From NCBI RefSeq assembly GCF_000003815.2, contig NC_049991.1, positions 20,131,600 through 20,195,599 of the forward strand: 64,000 bases of DNA, given 5' to 3'. The stretch comes from Branchiostoma floridae. Taxonomy: Eukaryota > Chordata > Leptocardii > Amphioxiformes > Branchiostomatidae. The position numbers and the translations under genes were made by a program. A model generated the notes under the pieces. That model worked only from the letters and a program-made list of their open reading frames with translations. It was not told the origin of the DNA and did no database searches. Positions 24,101 through 32,400 of the stretch are shown here, piece by piece. How positions within the stretch are numbered: position 1 is the first letter of the stretch; every line of letters starts with the position of its first letter.

Positions 24101-25233
24101 TTTTACCCCCTTACCTTACCTTACATGTACCCATATGTACAAAATGTAGTCCCAACCCCATGCCTAAGATACCTCCTAAAGATTATACAGATAGCTAAAA
24201 TTCTATGAACTGTACTGGTACGTTGCTGAAGGTTATACATGTACATCCAGGTAATGATATTGCCAAATAGCAATTACTCAATTAACTGGATATGATTTAG
24301 ACGTCTACGTCATATCCAGTTGCTTGTTTAGCTGCTTTTTGGGGTCTTATGAACTGCAGTTCAAAAGGAAGCCGCTAAGATGAATGCAACAATATCATAC
24401 GTGCCTACCTGAAAGTTTGCGCTGCTGTGACGGCAGTTTGGGGTCAGTGGCCAGCGGGGTCGGCTTACTGCCCAATGCTATCAGCTCTCCCGTGGGAGGG
24501 GGGCCTGCAAAGGAGAAACCACACAAGTTGGGTCACTTCATGGTCTAAGGGCCGGTTGACATGAGGCAAAAAAAAAATAACTTGTCCTAAAATTGCCCTA
24601 CGACGTTCAAAGCACATCCTACGACCCTCATTTTGTCCATGTAAAAATGAAAATGACGCGCTGCAGTGGGCAGCGTCATTTTAATCGTTTCACTGTTACA
24701 TGGACAAAAAAAAAAGAGGACACGCACCATTCGTCGAACGACATGTTCAGGACAAGTCATTTTTTAGCCTCATGTAAACCAGCCCTAAAGATAGATATCT
24801 GATGCATATGATACTTGATGATTCCAAGGTGAATCAAGATTCTCTGCCTGTGGTGTCACCCTCCTGTCACTCAAAGTACTAGTACTTTTTCTTCAACTCC
24901 CCTCATCAGCACTCAGCAAGTGGCAGGGAATTTTGTCATCATGATCTCAACTTTTCCAGAGTTAAAGTTGCAATACCGAAATCTTAGTACTGTAGTGTAA
25001 TGTAGCGAAAAGAAAGATCTAGAAGGCTAGGTATGCGTACTTCAACAGTTTGCGATATCCACCAAACAGTATATGGACAAAATTAGATAATTTTCTTCCA
25101 AAAATCACAACCAACTGCAGGTATACCCCCCTCCCCCAAGAGAAAAAAAAATCACACCATAACATTCGTAATTTCTACAGTGCAAACCTTTCGGCTTGGT
25201 CTTCCGCGGACCGCCTAGCTTTCCTCTGTCCAT
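1061..25233 (-). CDS. INTS1: Integrator complex subunit 1, N-terminal 60%, 3' end outside window
   Basis: INTS1 is the large scaffold of the nuclear Integrator complex, which cleaves snRNA 3' ends and attenuates RNA polymerase II transcripts. I recognise it from long collinear similarity of the conceptual exons to vertebrate INTS1: near the N terminus a basic/proline segment with ALGSK; then [56 protein letters not shown]; and [20 protein letters not shown]. Twenty-nine exons join in matching phases, giving about 1249 codons (the human protein is about 2190 aa). The protein is alpha-helical repeat-like with no catalytic residues. The start ATG at 25233-25231 opens a 46-nt exon (MDRGKLGG...) that aligns with the vertebrate N terminus. 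The last visible exon (1061-1134) ends in phase 1, so the gene continues left of the window. One internal exon is missing at an N gap. Identity is very secure. Confidence 0.96.
1205..1375 (+). repeat. Diverged Deu-type SINE fragment
   Basis: It shares TGCTCTTGGGAGGCACTTTAC, TGTTAAATGGAGGCTCCGTGT and GAGCACGTTAAAGAACCCAG blocks in the same order as the SINE at 26905, with about 20-25% divergence by eye and no tRNA head. It lies in an INTS1 intron. Confidence 0.6.
2444..2531 (-). pseudogene. Partial downstream copy of INTS1 exon 27 (3' edge)
   Basis: An 88-bp tandem duplication repeats [18 protein letters not shown] with its donor, just downstream of the real exon (2666-2555), with only a few changes. 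Confidence 0.85.
4132..4295. mobile_element. MITE-like hairpin
   Basis: Near-perfect 48-bp arms (AAGGTTCTTTAGCACAACC through TACGTCCAAC) surround a centre that contains CCTGATGATGG and ACACCGAAATG. Confidence 0.8.
5066..5273. mobile_element. TA-flanked MITE
   Basis: Termini CTGTGAATGCA and TGCATATACAG are inverted and flanked by TA. The interior has repeated TTCGCGG motifs in both orientations. A mariner-type origin is suggested by the TA duplication. Confidence 0.65.
6552..6651. other. Assembly gap (100 N) probably hiding INTS1 exon 21
   Basis: This is a run of 100 N inside an INTS1 intron, preceded from about 6280 by a C/T-rich low-complexity tract. The conserved INTS1 segment between the exon 20 and exon 22 products (in vertebrates the Pro-rich PPxHILDQVKSLNQSLRLGHLLCRSRNPDF region) is not found elsewhere in the intron. 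The flanking phases (2 and 0) require a missing length of 1 mod 3. The gap is therefore the likely location. The gap length is probably a placeholder. Confidence 0.75.
6935..7345 (+). repeat. Minisatellite derived from the INTS1 exon 20 donor region
   Basis: Repeats of about 22-25 bp with GGTATCCATGGTGATTG are interspersed with two longer copies of the exon 20 3' end (7074-7134 and 7216-7285). The short unit matches the exon's own GGATCCATGG end plus adjacent intron. Confidence 0.75.
7344..15252 (-). CDS. INTS1: INTS1 exons 11-20 (middle region)
   Basis: Exons in transcript order: 15252-15070, 14634-14526, 11786-11663, 10866-10789, 9922-9765, 9409-9313, 8897-8806, 8388-8328, 8004-7932, 7468-7344. 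The junction codons recreate conserved vertebrate INTS1 text, for example [11 protein letters not shown] across exon 13, [20 protein letters not shown] across exons 14/15, AFNPANIG across 17/18 and [16 protein letters not shown] in exon 20. Exon 20 ends in phase 2. The 3.3 kb intron before exon 11 contains a palindromic element (15640-17850), and the 2.7 kb intron between exons 12 and 13 contains a TRIM-like element (12559-14405). Exons 11, 13, 15, 17 and 20 all have extra partial copies in a neighbouring intron. Confidence 0.92.
7713..7882. mobile_element. TA-flanked MITE, pogo/Tigger-like termini
   Basis: CAGTAGAAGCTGGTTA at the left is inverted at the right (TAACTGGCTTCTACTG), flanked by TA. 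Both subterminal regions share TTGCAC/GTGCAA. The 170-bp length and CAGT ends fit a pogo/Tigger-derived MITE. Confidence 0.75.
9003..9056 (-). pseudogene. Partial upstream copy of INTS1 exon 17 (5' edge)
   Basis: The acceptor TTACAG and the first 15 codons or so of exon 17 are repeated with changes about 105 bp upstream of the real exon (8897-8806). Confidence 0.75.
10057..10260 (-). pseudogene. Two partial upstream copies of INTS1 exon 15 (5' edge)
   Basis: At about 10053-10096 and 10166-10260 the acceptor side and first 13-30 codons of exon 15 are repeated ([21 protein letters not shown] on the minus strand), each with adjoining GTTT-rich intron sequence. The real exon is 9922-9765. Confidence 0.8.
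11284..11660 (+). repeat. Repeated INTS1 exon 13 3' edge with GGAT microsatellite
   Basis: GTTTACCATTG-ACATAGTC-GTGGAG-TGAG occurs at about 11284, 11436 and 11557 before the real exon edge at 11663. Copies are separated by (GGAT)n and GAATGA tracts. Confidence 0.8.
12559..13026. repeat. Left 468-bp terminal repeat
   Basis: Flanked by TGTAG outside and TGAAG inside. Same length and, by eye, same sequence as the right copy. Confidence 0.85.
13938..14405. repeat. Right 468-bp terminal repeat
   Basis: Flanked by TGAAG inside (13933-13937) and TGTAG outside, the mirror image of the left copy's flanks. Confidence 0.85.
16262..16341 (-). repeat. tRNA-like SINE head
   Basis: On the minus strand the segment has an A-box-like TGGCCGAGTGGT and a B-box GGTTCGAGTCC at tRNA spacing, followed by T-rich sequence that would terminate RNA polymerase III. 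The layout resembles a Ser/Leu-type tRNA, but pairing in the arms is incomplete, so I call a tRNA-derived repeat rather than a tRNA gene. Confidence 0.5.
16600..16870. promoter_or_regulatory. CpG-rich core of palindromic element, possible promoter/exon
   Basis: This region is enriched in CpG and GCGC/GCATGCG motifs. On the plus strand an ATGGCGAAACATG sequence (about 16811) is followed within 20 bases by ACAGGTATGCG, a good splice donor. It could be a captured promoter with a first exon, but there is no downstream partner I can identify. Confidence 0.25.
17655..17775. repeat. 14-bp CpG-rich tandem repeat (about 8 units)
   Basis: Units of ACGCGTGTGCGAGT with minor changes alternate purine and pyrimidine, a sequence type prone to Z-DNA. 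The array lies inside the right arm of the palindromic element, next to about five 36-bp repeats (17440-17640) containing ACGTGCCAAAATCGCGCTAG. Confidence 0.85.
17860..17930 (-). pseudogene. Partial copy of INTS1 exon 11 (5' edge) beyond the palindromic element
   Basis: On the minus strand an acceptor is followed by [11 protein letters not shown] and then a stop. The same edge with intron flank is also found, more degraded, at about 15345-15395. The palindromic element sits between these copies. Confidence 0.75.
18412..18640 (+). repeat. Second tRNA-derived SINE family
   Basis: A-box-like GTGTAGGTAGAGTG and a degenerate B box (GAGTTAGATCTCC) are followed by a body with AGGAGTTAAACACACATCACTACC. 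The body differs from the Deu-type SINE. It lies in the INTS1 intron downstream of exon 10. Confidence 0.5.
18671..25233 (-). CDS. INTS1: INTS1 exons 1-10 (N-terminal region)
   Basis: Exons in transcript order (high-low): 25233-25188, 24504-24409, 23844-23695, 23382-23186, 22519-22382, 21853-21691, 21214-21106, 20757-20571, 19928-19783, 18812-18671. Each is bounded by AG/GT and the phases run 1,1,1,0,0,1,2,0,2,0, which reproduces one continuous frame. Exons 1-3 encode the poorly conserved Pro/Ser/Lys-rich N terminus. Exon 4 begins the helical region ([13 protein letters not shown]). Exon 7 is acidic (DDDDKGSD), matching the acidic linker of the vertebrate protein. Exon 8 carries the conserved [17 protein letters not shown] block. 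Introns here hold partial copies of exons 4 and 10, an AAC microsatellite near 23050-23090 and a MITE at 24548-24786. Confidence 0.93.
19313..19405 (-). pseudogene. Partial upstream copy of INTS1 exon 10 (5' edge)
   Basis: The acceptor and first 20 or so codons ([20 protein letters not shown]) are copied with several substitutions and then break off. The divergence suggests an old duplication rather than assembly error. Confidence 0.8.
22958..23155 (-). pseudogene. Two partial downstream copies of INTS1 exon 4 (3' edge)
   Basis: The [18 protein letters not shown] end of exon 4 with its GTGGG donor is repeated at about 22963-23043 and 23092-23155, each next to AAC repeats. The real exon is 23382-23186. 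Confidence 0.85.
24548..24786. mobile_element. MITE with 20-bp inverted ends
   Basis: AGGGCCGGTTGACATGAGGC is inverted at the right as GCCTCATGTAAACCAGCCCT. There are internal inverted blocks around GACGC...GCGTC. Confidence 0.75.
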
Positions 25234-25799
25234 CTTTCTTCAAACGCCACCTCCAAACAGCAGAGGCAACAACCTTCAGCACGAAGAAATCCTGCAAAGA
25301 AAAAATCGGAGCGATCTTTTCTACTGAAATGCCGCCATGATGCTTTCTCTCTCTTTCTGGACGATACCATTAGCGCGGTACCCTTTATTTCTCGCAAGTC
25401 TAATTATTTGTCAAGTGAAATGTTATGTACCAAAATTAAATTCATTCATAGTATTTTTCCATAAATTTTATTTCATTTCAAATTTGATTGATATGAAGTT
25501 AGCTAGTGGAATTTTTCGCCGACGACAAGGGAACACCCCTATAGTCGAGTGAAATATTCCGCAAGGGGTTAAAGGTTCAACAGAAATCAGGTGAGATTGG
25601 ACTGGGAATATTGTTGCTATGCTGAGGGAAGTGTCGTCTGTGAAACAGGTGTGGTTTCGGGGATTTCTTCGCTCTAGTTTACTACGCGTACGCCTCACTG
25701 ATCCATACAAATGTAGAAGTAAGATCTAAGTAAAAAGAGGACATCTATGGCACTGTATTTGATTAAGAACAATGTGTTTATTTTCTTATAAGGTAACGT

Positions 25800-26345
25800 T
25801 ACAGGTAACAAGAAGATGTCCCGAGATGATCTGATCTACTTAAGAAAGACATCTGGTGTATTTTTCCAGTGTAGTAATGAGGCTGATTAATGTAGTCAAG
25901 GGCGCCTCCTCAAGCACGGGACTCCCGTTTCAAGTCCCTCCCGGAAGACGATTTCGTGGAAAGCTTCGTGAGGCTACAGCAATCCGGACGTCCTTGGTTG
26001 GGGGTCTCCCATCCAAGAACTGACCGGGCGGCGCGTTGCTTAACTTCCACGCGGCTGTAGCTTAAGTTAATTTAAGAAGAATACTTTCTTATTTCTTCAG
26101 GTACAGGTAAGAAGAAGATGTCCCCCGATGAGTTAATCTACCTGAGCCTCCTGGTCCTGAGTATCCCCCTGGGGGGCCTGTTGAGGCAGGTGAGAGACCA
26201 CACCTGAGGAGTTTACTATTAAGAAAACCATATTCTTTTTTCTTAAGGTACAGGTGTAAGAAGATGTCCCCCGATGAGTTAGTCTACCTGAGCCTCCTGG
26301 TCCTGAGTATCCCCCTGGGGGTCTGGTGAGGCAGGTGAGAGATCA
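25800..26345 (+). pseudogene. Three degenerate upstream copies of MBOAT7 first coding exon
   Basis: The exon-1 start, with its preceding acceptor/donor-like ACAGGTAA(G)AAG and ATGTCCC, is repeated at about 25800-25850 (MSRDDLIYL, then diverges), 26099-26206 (ends VRDHT-stop after the stretch shared with the real exon) and 26243-26345 (a 1-nt loss shifts the frame after SIPLG). The fourth copy at 26393-26619 is the intact exon. Copies 2-4 also share the downstream TTAAGAAAACCATATTC sequence, so they arose by tandem duplication of about 150 bp. A GTGAGA donor inside each copy could in principle be used, but its phase (0) does not match exon 2. Confidence 0.8.
25897..26055 (-). repeat. 5S-rRNA-derived SINE, copy 1
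   Basis: On the minus strand it contains GTTAAGCAACGCG, then CGGTCAGTTCTTGGATGGGAGACC, matching the internal promoter region and box C of 5S rRNA (AAGCTAAGCA...TACTTGGATGGGAGACC). A shared non-5S tail follows (CTTCACGAAG... CTTCCGGGAGGGAC). It lies in the INTS1/MBOAT7 intergenic region. Confidence 0.7.
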
Positions 26346-26407
26346 CACCTGATGAGTTTAACTATTAAGAAAACCATATTCTTTTTTCTTAAGGTACAGG
26401 TAAGAAG

Positions 26408-29400
26408 ATGTCCCCAGATGAGCTGATCTACCTGAGTCTCCTGGTGCTGAGTATTCCCCTGGGGGGCCTGGTGAGGCAGGTGAGAGACCACACCTGGCGG
26501 AGGGCGGTGGTGTTCGCTGTCGGGGCCGGCCAGGTGCTGCTCACCTGTCGGTGGGACACCTTACACTCCCTGGTGTCCATCCTCGGGACTTTCACCATCT
26601 TGAAGACGGCTGGACCAAGGTAGTTATGTTATTTTAAGATGAATAGATAAAATAAAGATAAATCACTCACTCACTATTCATTGTTTGATTATACTACTGC
26701 TGGAATCCCTGATGCATGGGTAGGCAGCAGTCGGCTAGTCTTCACACTGCGAATAAACAAGATAAATAAATAGATGAATAAAGAAATCTCTAGCTTCAAA
26801 GTGCTGCTGTGTAATGTATGTTTTTGTAATGTAAGTTTTTTTGTAAAACTTGATAGAAATGACTATAAAATCTTCTCTACTTCTCTCTTATCATTTTCTT
26901 TGAAGGCCCGCGTGGCGCAGTGGCAGCATTCGTGCTTCGTGACCCCCACACGTGCGAGGTTGCGGGTTCGAATCCGTATGCGTGTCACCGGTCTTGTGCC
27001 CTTGGGAAAGGCACTTTACACGGCTTTCCTCACTATACTCAGGTGAAAATGAGTACCTAGCTTCGACTAGGGCCGTCCCTCGGATAGGACGTTAAATGGA
27101 GGTCCCGTGTATGGGGAGAGTCACACCCCATGCACGTTAAAGAACCCCCACACGTGCGATGGTGCGGTGTGAGATGGAGCAAAAACCCTTCTGTCTGGAG
27201 TTGGTGATTCACTTCAAATCACCCGGATGGAGGCCTGGCGAACCTCCATTCCGTATCAGCCACACGGTGATTTACATCAGCGAAAGGGTATGTCACCCTG
27301 CGAGGGGCGGCATAACCCCGCCGCGCCGTGAGTAAGCATGTGCGAACATGCACAGGGCTAGCCCTTAGTAATAGCCACTGGCTAGTTGGGCAACCCTGGC
27401 TGTTTGTTAACAGCTGAACAAATAAATAAAAAAAAGGCTAAGCCCCCCAAAAAGTGAACGCCTGCCTATATATAATCAGTTCATTTTCTAATAGGTCTCC
27501 ACTGAATTTTTTCAGGTCCCATTTTTGGGGACCAGTCCAACAAAAAAAGAAGTTTTGTACCAGTATGATGTACCGGTAGCCACCCCTACTGCAGTATTAA
27601 ATTTAGTAATATAAGATCCCACCTTTTAATGTTTTATCCAGGACATGCCACCTGCTGACTTTTGTCTGGTGCTTCGGCTACCTGGCCTTCTTCCGCACCT
27701 GTCACCTGTTCCACCTGCCGTACCCCGCAGCCGTCGCCAACGCTGTGCAGCTGGTGCTCACGCTCAAGGTGGGGACGTGTTTGTTTGTTTGTTTGTTTGT
27801 TTGTTTGTCTGGTGCTGCCCTGCCACCTGTTCCACCTGCCGTACCCCGCAGCCGTGGCCAATGCTGTGCAGCTGGTGCTCACGCTCAAGGTGGGGACATC
27901 ATGAAATTGTTTGTTAAAATGCATTGAAGAAGAGCTGTGGAAAGACTAGCCGACTGCTGGCCACCCCTGAGTCAGGAACCACAGCAGCAGTGAAATCAAA
28001 ATGCTAGATACTATTAAAATTACATGCCCAGTAAACCACTTCATGGCATAACTCATCATGTTTGGGCAAGAAGGGAAGGAGTGTGAGCAAGAGAGAGACG
28101 GAGTGGTTTAAATCTGCTCATTTCAGTTTTATTACATTCATCTGAAATACGTTATAGGTCACAACAAATGAATGAACAGATGAAAAAACAATTGATGAAT
28201 GAATCTCATTTCTTATTTTCATTCCAGCTCAGCAGTGTTGCCTTTGACATCAGAGACTCCCATGTAGCAGAAAAGTCCAGGAAAGATGGAAATGACAACT
28301 CAGCAAACAACAGGGCTTCAGAAGGGACCAAAAACAAACCTACTGAACAGGCCCTCCTCCCCGTGCCCTCTCTCACAGATCTCTTCTGTTACTCCTACTG
28401 TTATATCGGAGTCTATACTGGTAAAACACTTTCATTTTTGGAATAGACTGTAGCTGCTTGACACAGCCTTAGAAATGCTGGGTTGTTCAGTATACTAAAA
28501 ACCTGTACAGAAACCCTTTCCTGCATTGTGCGATCAGAGGGCACAATGGGTCAATTAAACAATACAATGTAATACCCCATTATCTAGCTGTCACGTAAAC
28601 CTGGAAAATGTAGTTTAAACTGCATTGACTCTCTAAATGTTTTAAGGTAGTTTTGAAGCACTTATAAGTTATATATATGGATTGTAGTAATGTTGTACAA
28701 AATGTATACTTTGCTTTATGTTGTAAACCATTTGTAGTAAGGATGCAGTTCAGGTTGTTCACTTAACATATTTCGATTGGCTAAATTGGCATTTTGACCT
28801 TCCACTGTTTTCTTATTAATGAATTAAGAAAGAATGGAGCCGTAACGAATATTGATAGCTGGGCATGAAAGAATTCTAAATCTGATTTTTGGGGGGCCAA
28901 ATTGATGACGTGATCATTTTTATTGCCCCTAATATTATTTTTTTCTATGACAAAATACAGCACTTTGGTACATACCACTGTAATGAAACTTCGTTAATGA
29001 GAGAACAATGGAAGGTCAAAATGCCAATTTAGCCAATAGAAATACCTTAAAGTATACTGTTTTCCCTTATTACCATCCCAGGCCCCTTCTACAAGTACAG
29101 AACTTATCACGACTTCATCTATCAGGAGAAACCATCCTCCGTTCCCGTACTACAGCCCCTGTTGGACCGCGCCAAGTGGATGCCTCTGACGGGGGGTGTT
29201 TTCCTCCTGGCCTCGCGGTACTTCCCCATCGCGTACGCGCACACTGAGGAGTTCTACGCGACGTCGGGCGTCCCGTACCGCCTGTGGTACATGCTGGGGA
29301 TGTTCCTCGTGTTCCGCATGAGGATGTACTCGGCTTGGATCCTGGCAGGTAGGATGCTGCTGATTGGTTGGGATGCATGAATAAATTTGCACTCGATTGT

Positions 29401-32400
29401 AAGCTGGTGTGTTATGGCATATGCGTGCACCTGTGCACTCACCTGTTTAAGATTGTCTGATGTGAGAGAGGCAGATGAGGCTATTATTCAATTTATTGTT
29501 ATCTGGCGGGCTGGCAGCTCTCTCTTTGCTGCGGTGGGTTTCTTTAACGTGCTTGAGGTGTGGTACTCCTTAAACAATATTTTTCATCATCATTGGCCTT
29601 ATCAGTTAAAGTCATTATCATATGATGTTACATACAATGGCACATACAACATACACCTTTAATTTGTTGTGGTCGTCATTTAGCATTCATAGACTAGCCA
29701 GTCACTCGTCATTTAGCATTCATAGACTAGCTACCCACTCGTCATTTAGTATTTATAGACTAGCTACTCACTCGTCATTTAGCATTCATTTAGCATTCAT
29801 AGACTAGCTACTCACTTGTCATTTAGCATTCATTTAGCATTCATAGACTAGGTACTCACTCGTCATTTAGCATTCATTTAGTATTCATAGACTAGTTACT
29901 CGTCATTTAGCATTCATTTAGCATTCATAGATTAGCTACTCACAACTAAAGAGCATGTTCCATCCCTTTTCAGAATGTTCCTGCATCACTGCCGGAATGG
30001 GGGCCTATGAGGAGTGGAGGAAACCCAAGTGTGGCCAGGGACCAACCGTCAGGGGGACACTGTAAGTCTCGTTAGGTCATACCTGTGGGCAATAACGTTT
30101 GATGTGCCGGACTGGGTGATAACTTGGGTTATCACATGGGGTCCTACTATTATGACACGGGTGTCCCTTAGAATGTTTCAAATGCACTAGTCTTCCAGTC
30201 TGATGCTGTCAAAACTTTTACTAGCCTCGTATCCAGCTGTACGCGTATTATAGCTCCCGAGTCTCTTCTGTCCTCTTCGCGAAGACTCGGGAGCTATAAT
30301 ACGGCTGGACACCAGGCCAAACTTTTACATACCTGATTCAGACTTTCAAGTTGCTGTTCTTAGAATTTTTGCTCCAGGACACCAAATTTTTACCAAAAGT
30401 TCTGGCGCATTGAAATGTATGTTTTCTTGGGTGCATGATATAGATACTATATGGTATTCTGTCATATGCAAATTGGCTATTTTCAGTTTTTCTAATTTTT
30501 TTCTACAGCACACATTCTCTTTCAGAATTTGTGTATTGTGTAGATACCTACACCATCCATATTGGCTTTGTTACAGTGAACCTGGTGGCAACAAATCGCC
30601 ACAGGAGGCTCGCTACAACTTTGACACAATAAAGAACGTGGACATCTACTGGGTGTCTTTCAGAATACATTACTTTTTTTGTATGATTGTGTAGATCAGC
30701 TCATACCATCCATATTGGCTTGTTACAGTGAACCTGGTGGCAACAAATCGGCACAGGAAACTCGCTACAACTTTGACACAATAAAGAACGTGGACATCTA
30801 CTGGGTGGAGCGTGGCACCACCATCCGCAGTGGTATGAAGCACTGGAACATGACGGTACAGTACTGGATGGCAGAGTACATCTACAGACGGGTGCCCTAC
30901 AAGAGCTTCAGGTAACGTCTTCTTCCTTAGCTCCCTCACCTGGCTAACTCACCTGGCTAACTCACCTGGTTAACACACCTGGCTTGGATACTGCCTGGTT
31001 GGATCTCAAAAGTTTAGTTTGAAAGTAAAATAGGTTAACTACTACATAACAGTCTTTGTTATCTATATATATGCCCATTTCCTTGTCTCGTCTTCTTTCC
31101 TCACTTGATTCTTTTTTGCAAGTTTTTTTTCTAATGACTTTCCTGTGTTAAAATATTTTTTCATCACATTTTTGTAGACTGGTCTTCTTTTAGTCTGATC
31201 TTGTTCTCTCTTTAAGACATTTTCTTGATTTGTCATGAACTTTTCAAAATGTTTCTTTTTCCTCAGTCTGTTTCTCTCTTGTCTTAGTAGTTTTTCCTTG
31301 GATTCAATTTTTCTTTTTCCTTCCCAATCCTTTGCACTCTTTCTTGAGGCCTTTAATCAATCTTTCAATCCCTGAAGCCAGGTTCTGATGGGCATATATT
31401 ATTCTACTATAACCAGTTACTAAAACACCTTTGCTGCCTGACAGTTGTAATCTTTACTCAAAATGTATTTTAAAAATCTACTATCAGACCTGCCCTTGTA
31501 TCACGCTATGCCAGTTGTTCATCAGATTGGTCCAAGCTTCTCACATCAAACACTGTCAAAAGGAATCATTATTGGTTGTGCAATGTATGGCACTGCTGCT
31601 GATAGCACTAGTGCTGGTTTCAAAAGAAGCAGCAAAGTTCTTCTTGTCCTTGAGTTCCTCCTCTATTTCATTTGGACTACAATTGGCAAAAAGTATCAAA
31701 CTGTAACCATATGCATCAAATTATAGATGCAGAAATGTTTGGCAATTTCGATCTATTTTGTGGATCCTAATCTGACACACTGATATAGCTGATTATATGG
31801 GTATGCAGGTGTAATAAATTCTAGTTAGCTAAGAACAGCATATTATACCATGCTTGGAGAGCGAAGAAGCACAAAACTTAACTGTACGATGAAGAACCAC
31901 TCACCCAGCAAGAAGCATGGATATCCACCTCACACTGCATGCCGAGGCATGCCCACCAACCACAAAATGCAACGACACGCCTTACAGTGCTAACCCCTTT
32001 CTAATTTGCATGTGTTTCATTTTTCGTTTGACGTTTTTCCGTGTCTTTGTTGACTTGGTTTTCTTTGTCGTGACCTACCCTGAGTGTGTGTCTTTGTTCC
32101 CCTCCCTGTCCCCCTCCCAGGTTTCCTGTGGTGTTTGTTGTTTCCGCGTACTGGCACGGCATACACGGCGGGTACTACCTGTTTTTCCTTTCCGTCGCGC
32201 TGATGCAAATTGTCGAGTTCAAGTGCGACGCCGCCTTCAAGTCCCGACTCTCGCCCGACTCCACGGCCGCGAGCGTTTACGGGTTTGTGAGCTGGTTCCT
32301 GAAGTACCGAGCAGGGGAATACTACACCATGGCATTCCTTCTACTAACCATTACGGATGGACTAAGGTGTTGGCAGTCTGTGTACTTCTATACTCATGTG

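Larger units (their letters stand above)
25234..26407. promoter_or_regulatory. Divergent promoter region between INTS1 and MBOAT7
   Basis: The two genes start head-to-head, with their annotated ATGs 1175 bp apart. A GCCGCCATGATG sequence at about 25329-25341 fits a YY1-type element (GCCGCCAT), which is typical of promoter-proximal sites in housekeeping genes and lies about 100 bp upstream of the INTS1 ATG. No TATA box is obvious. The MBOAT7-proximal half is filled with degenerate copies of the MBOAT7 first exon and a 5S-derived SINE (25897-26055), so the true MBOAT7 transcription start is unclear. Bidirectional use is an inference from geometry. Confidence 0.45.

Noticed and set aside
26206..26385. 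CTGANGA...GAAA sequences in two tandem copies, resembling a hammerhead ribozyme core
   Set aside because: Stem II would be only about four A/U pairs and no stems I and III with a cleavage triplet can be drawn; the match is probably chance within the duplicated MBOAT7 exon 1 flank.
31431..31726. ORFs of about 90 codons in MBOAT7 intron 6
   Set aside because: No domain, no splice-compatible boundaries and no second supporting feature.
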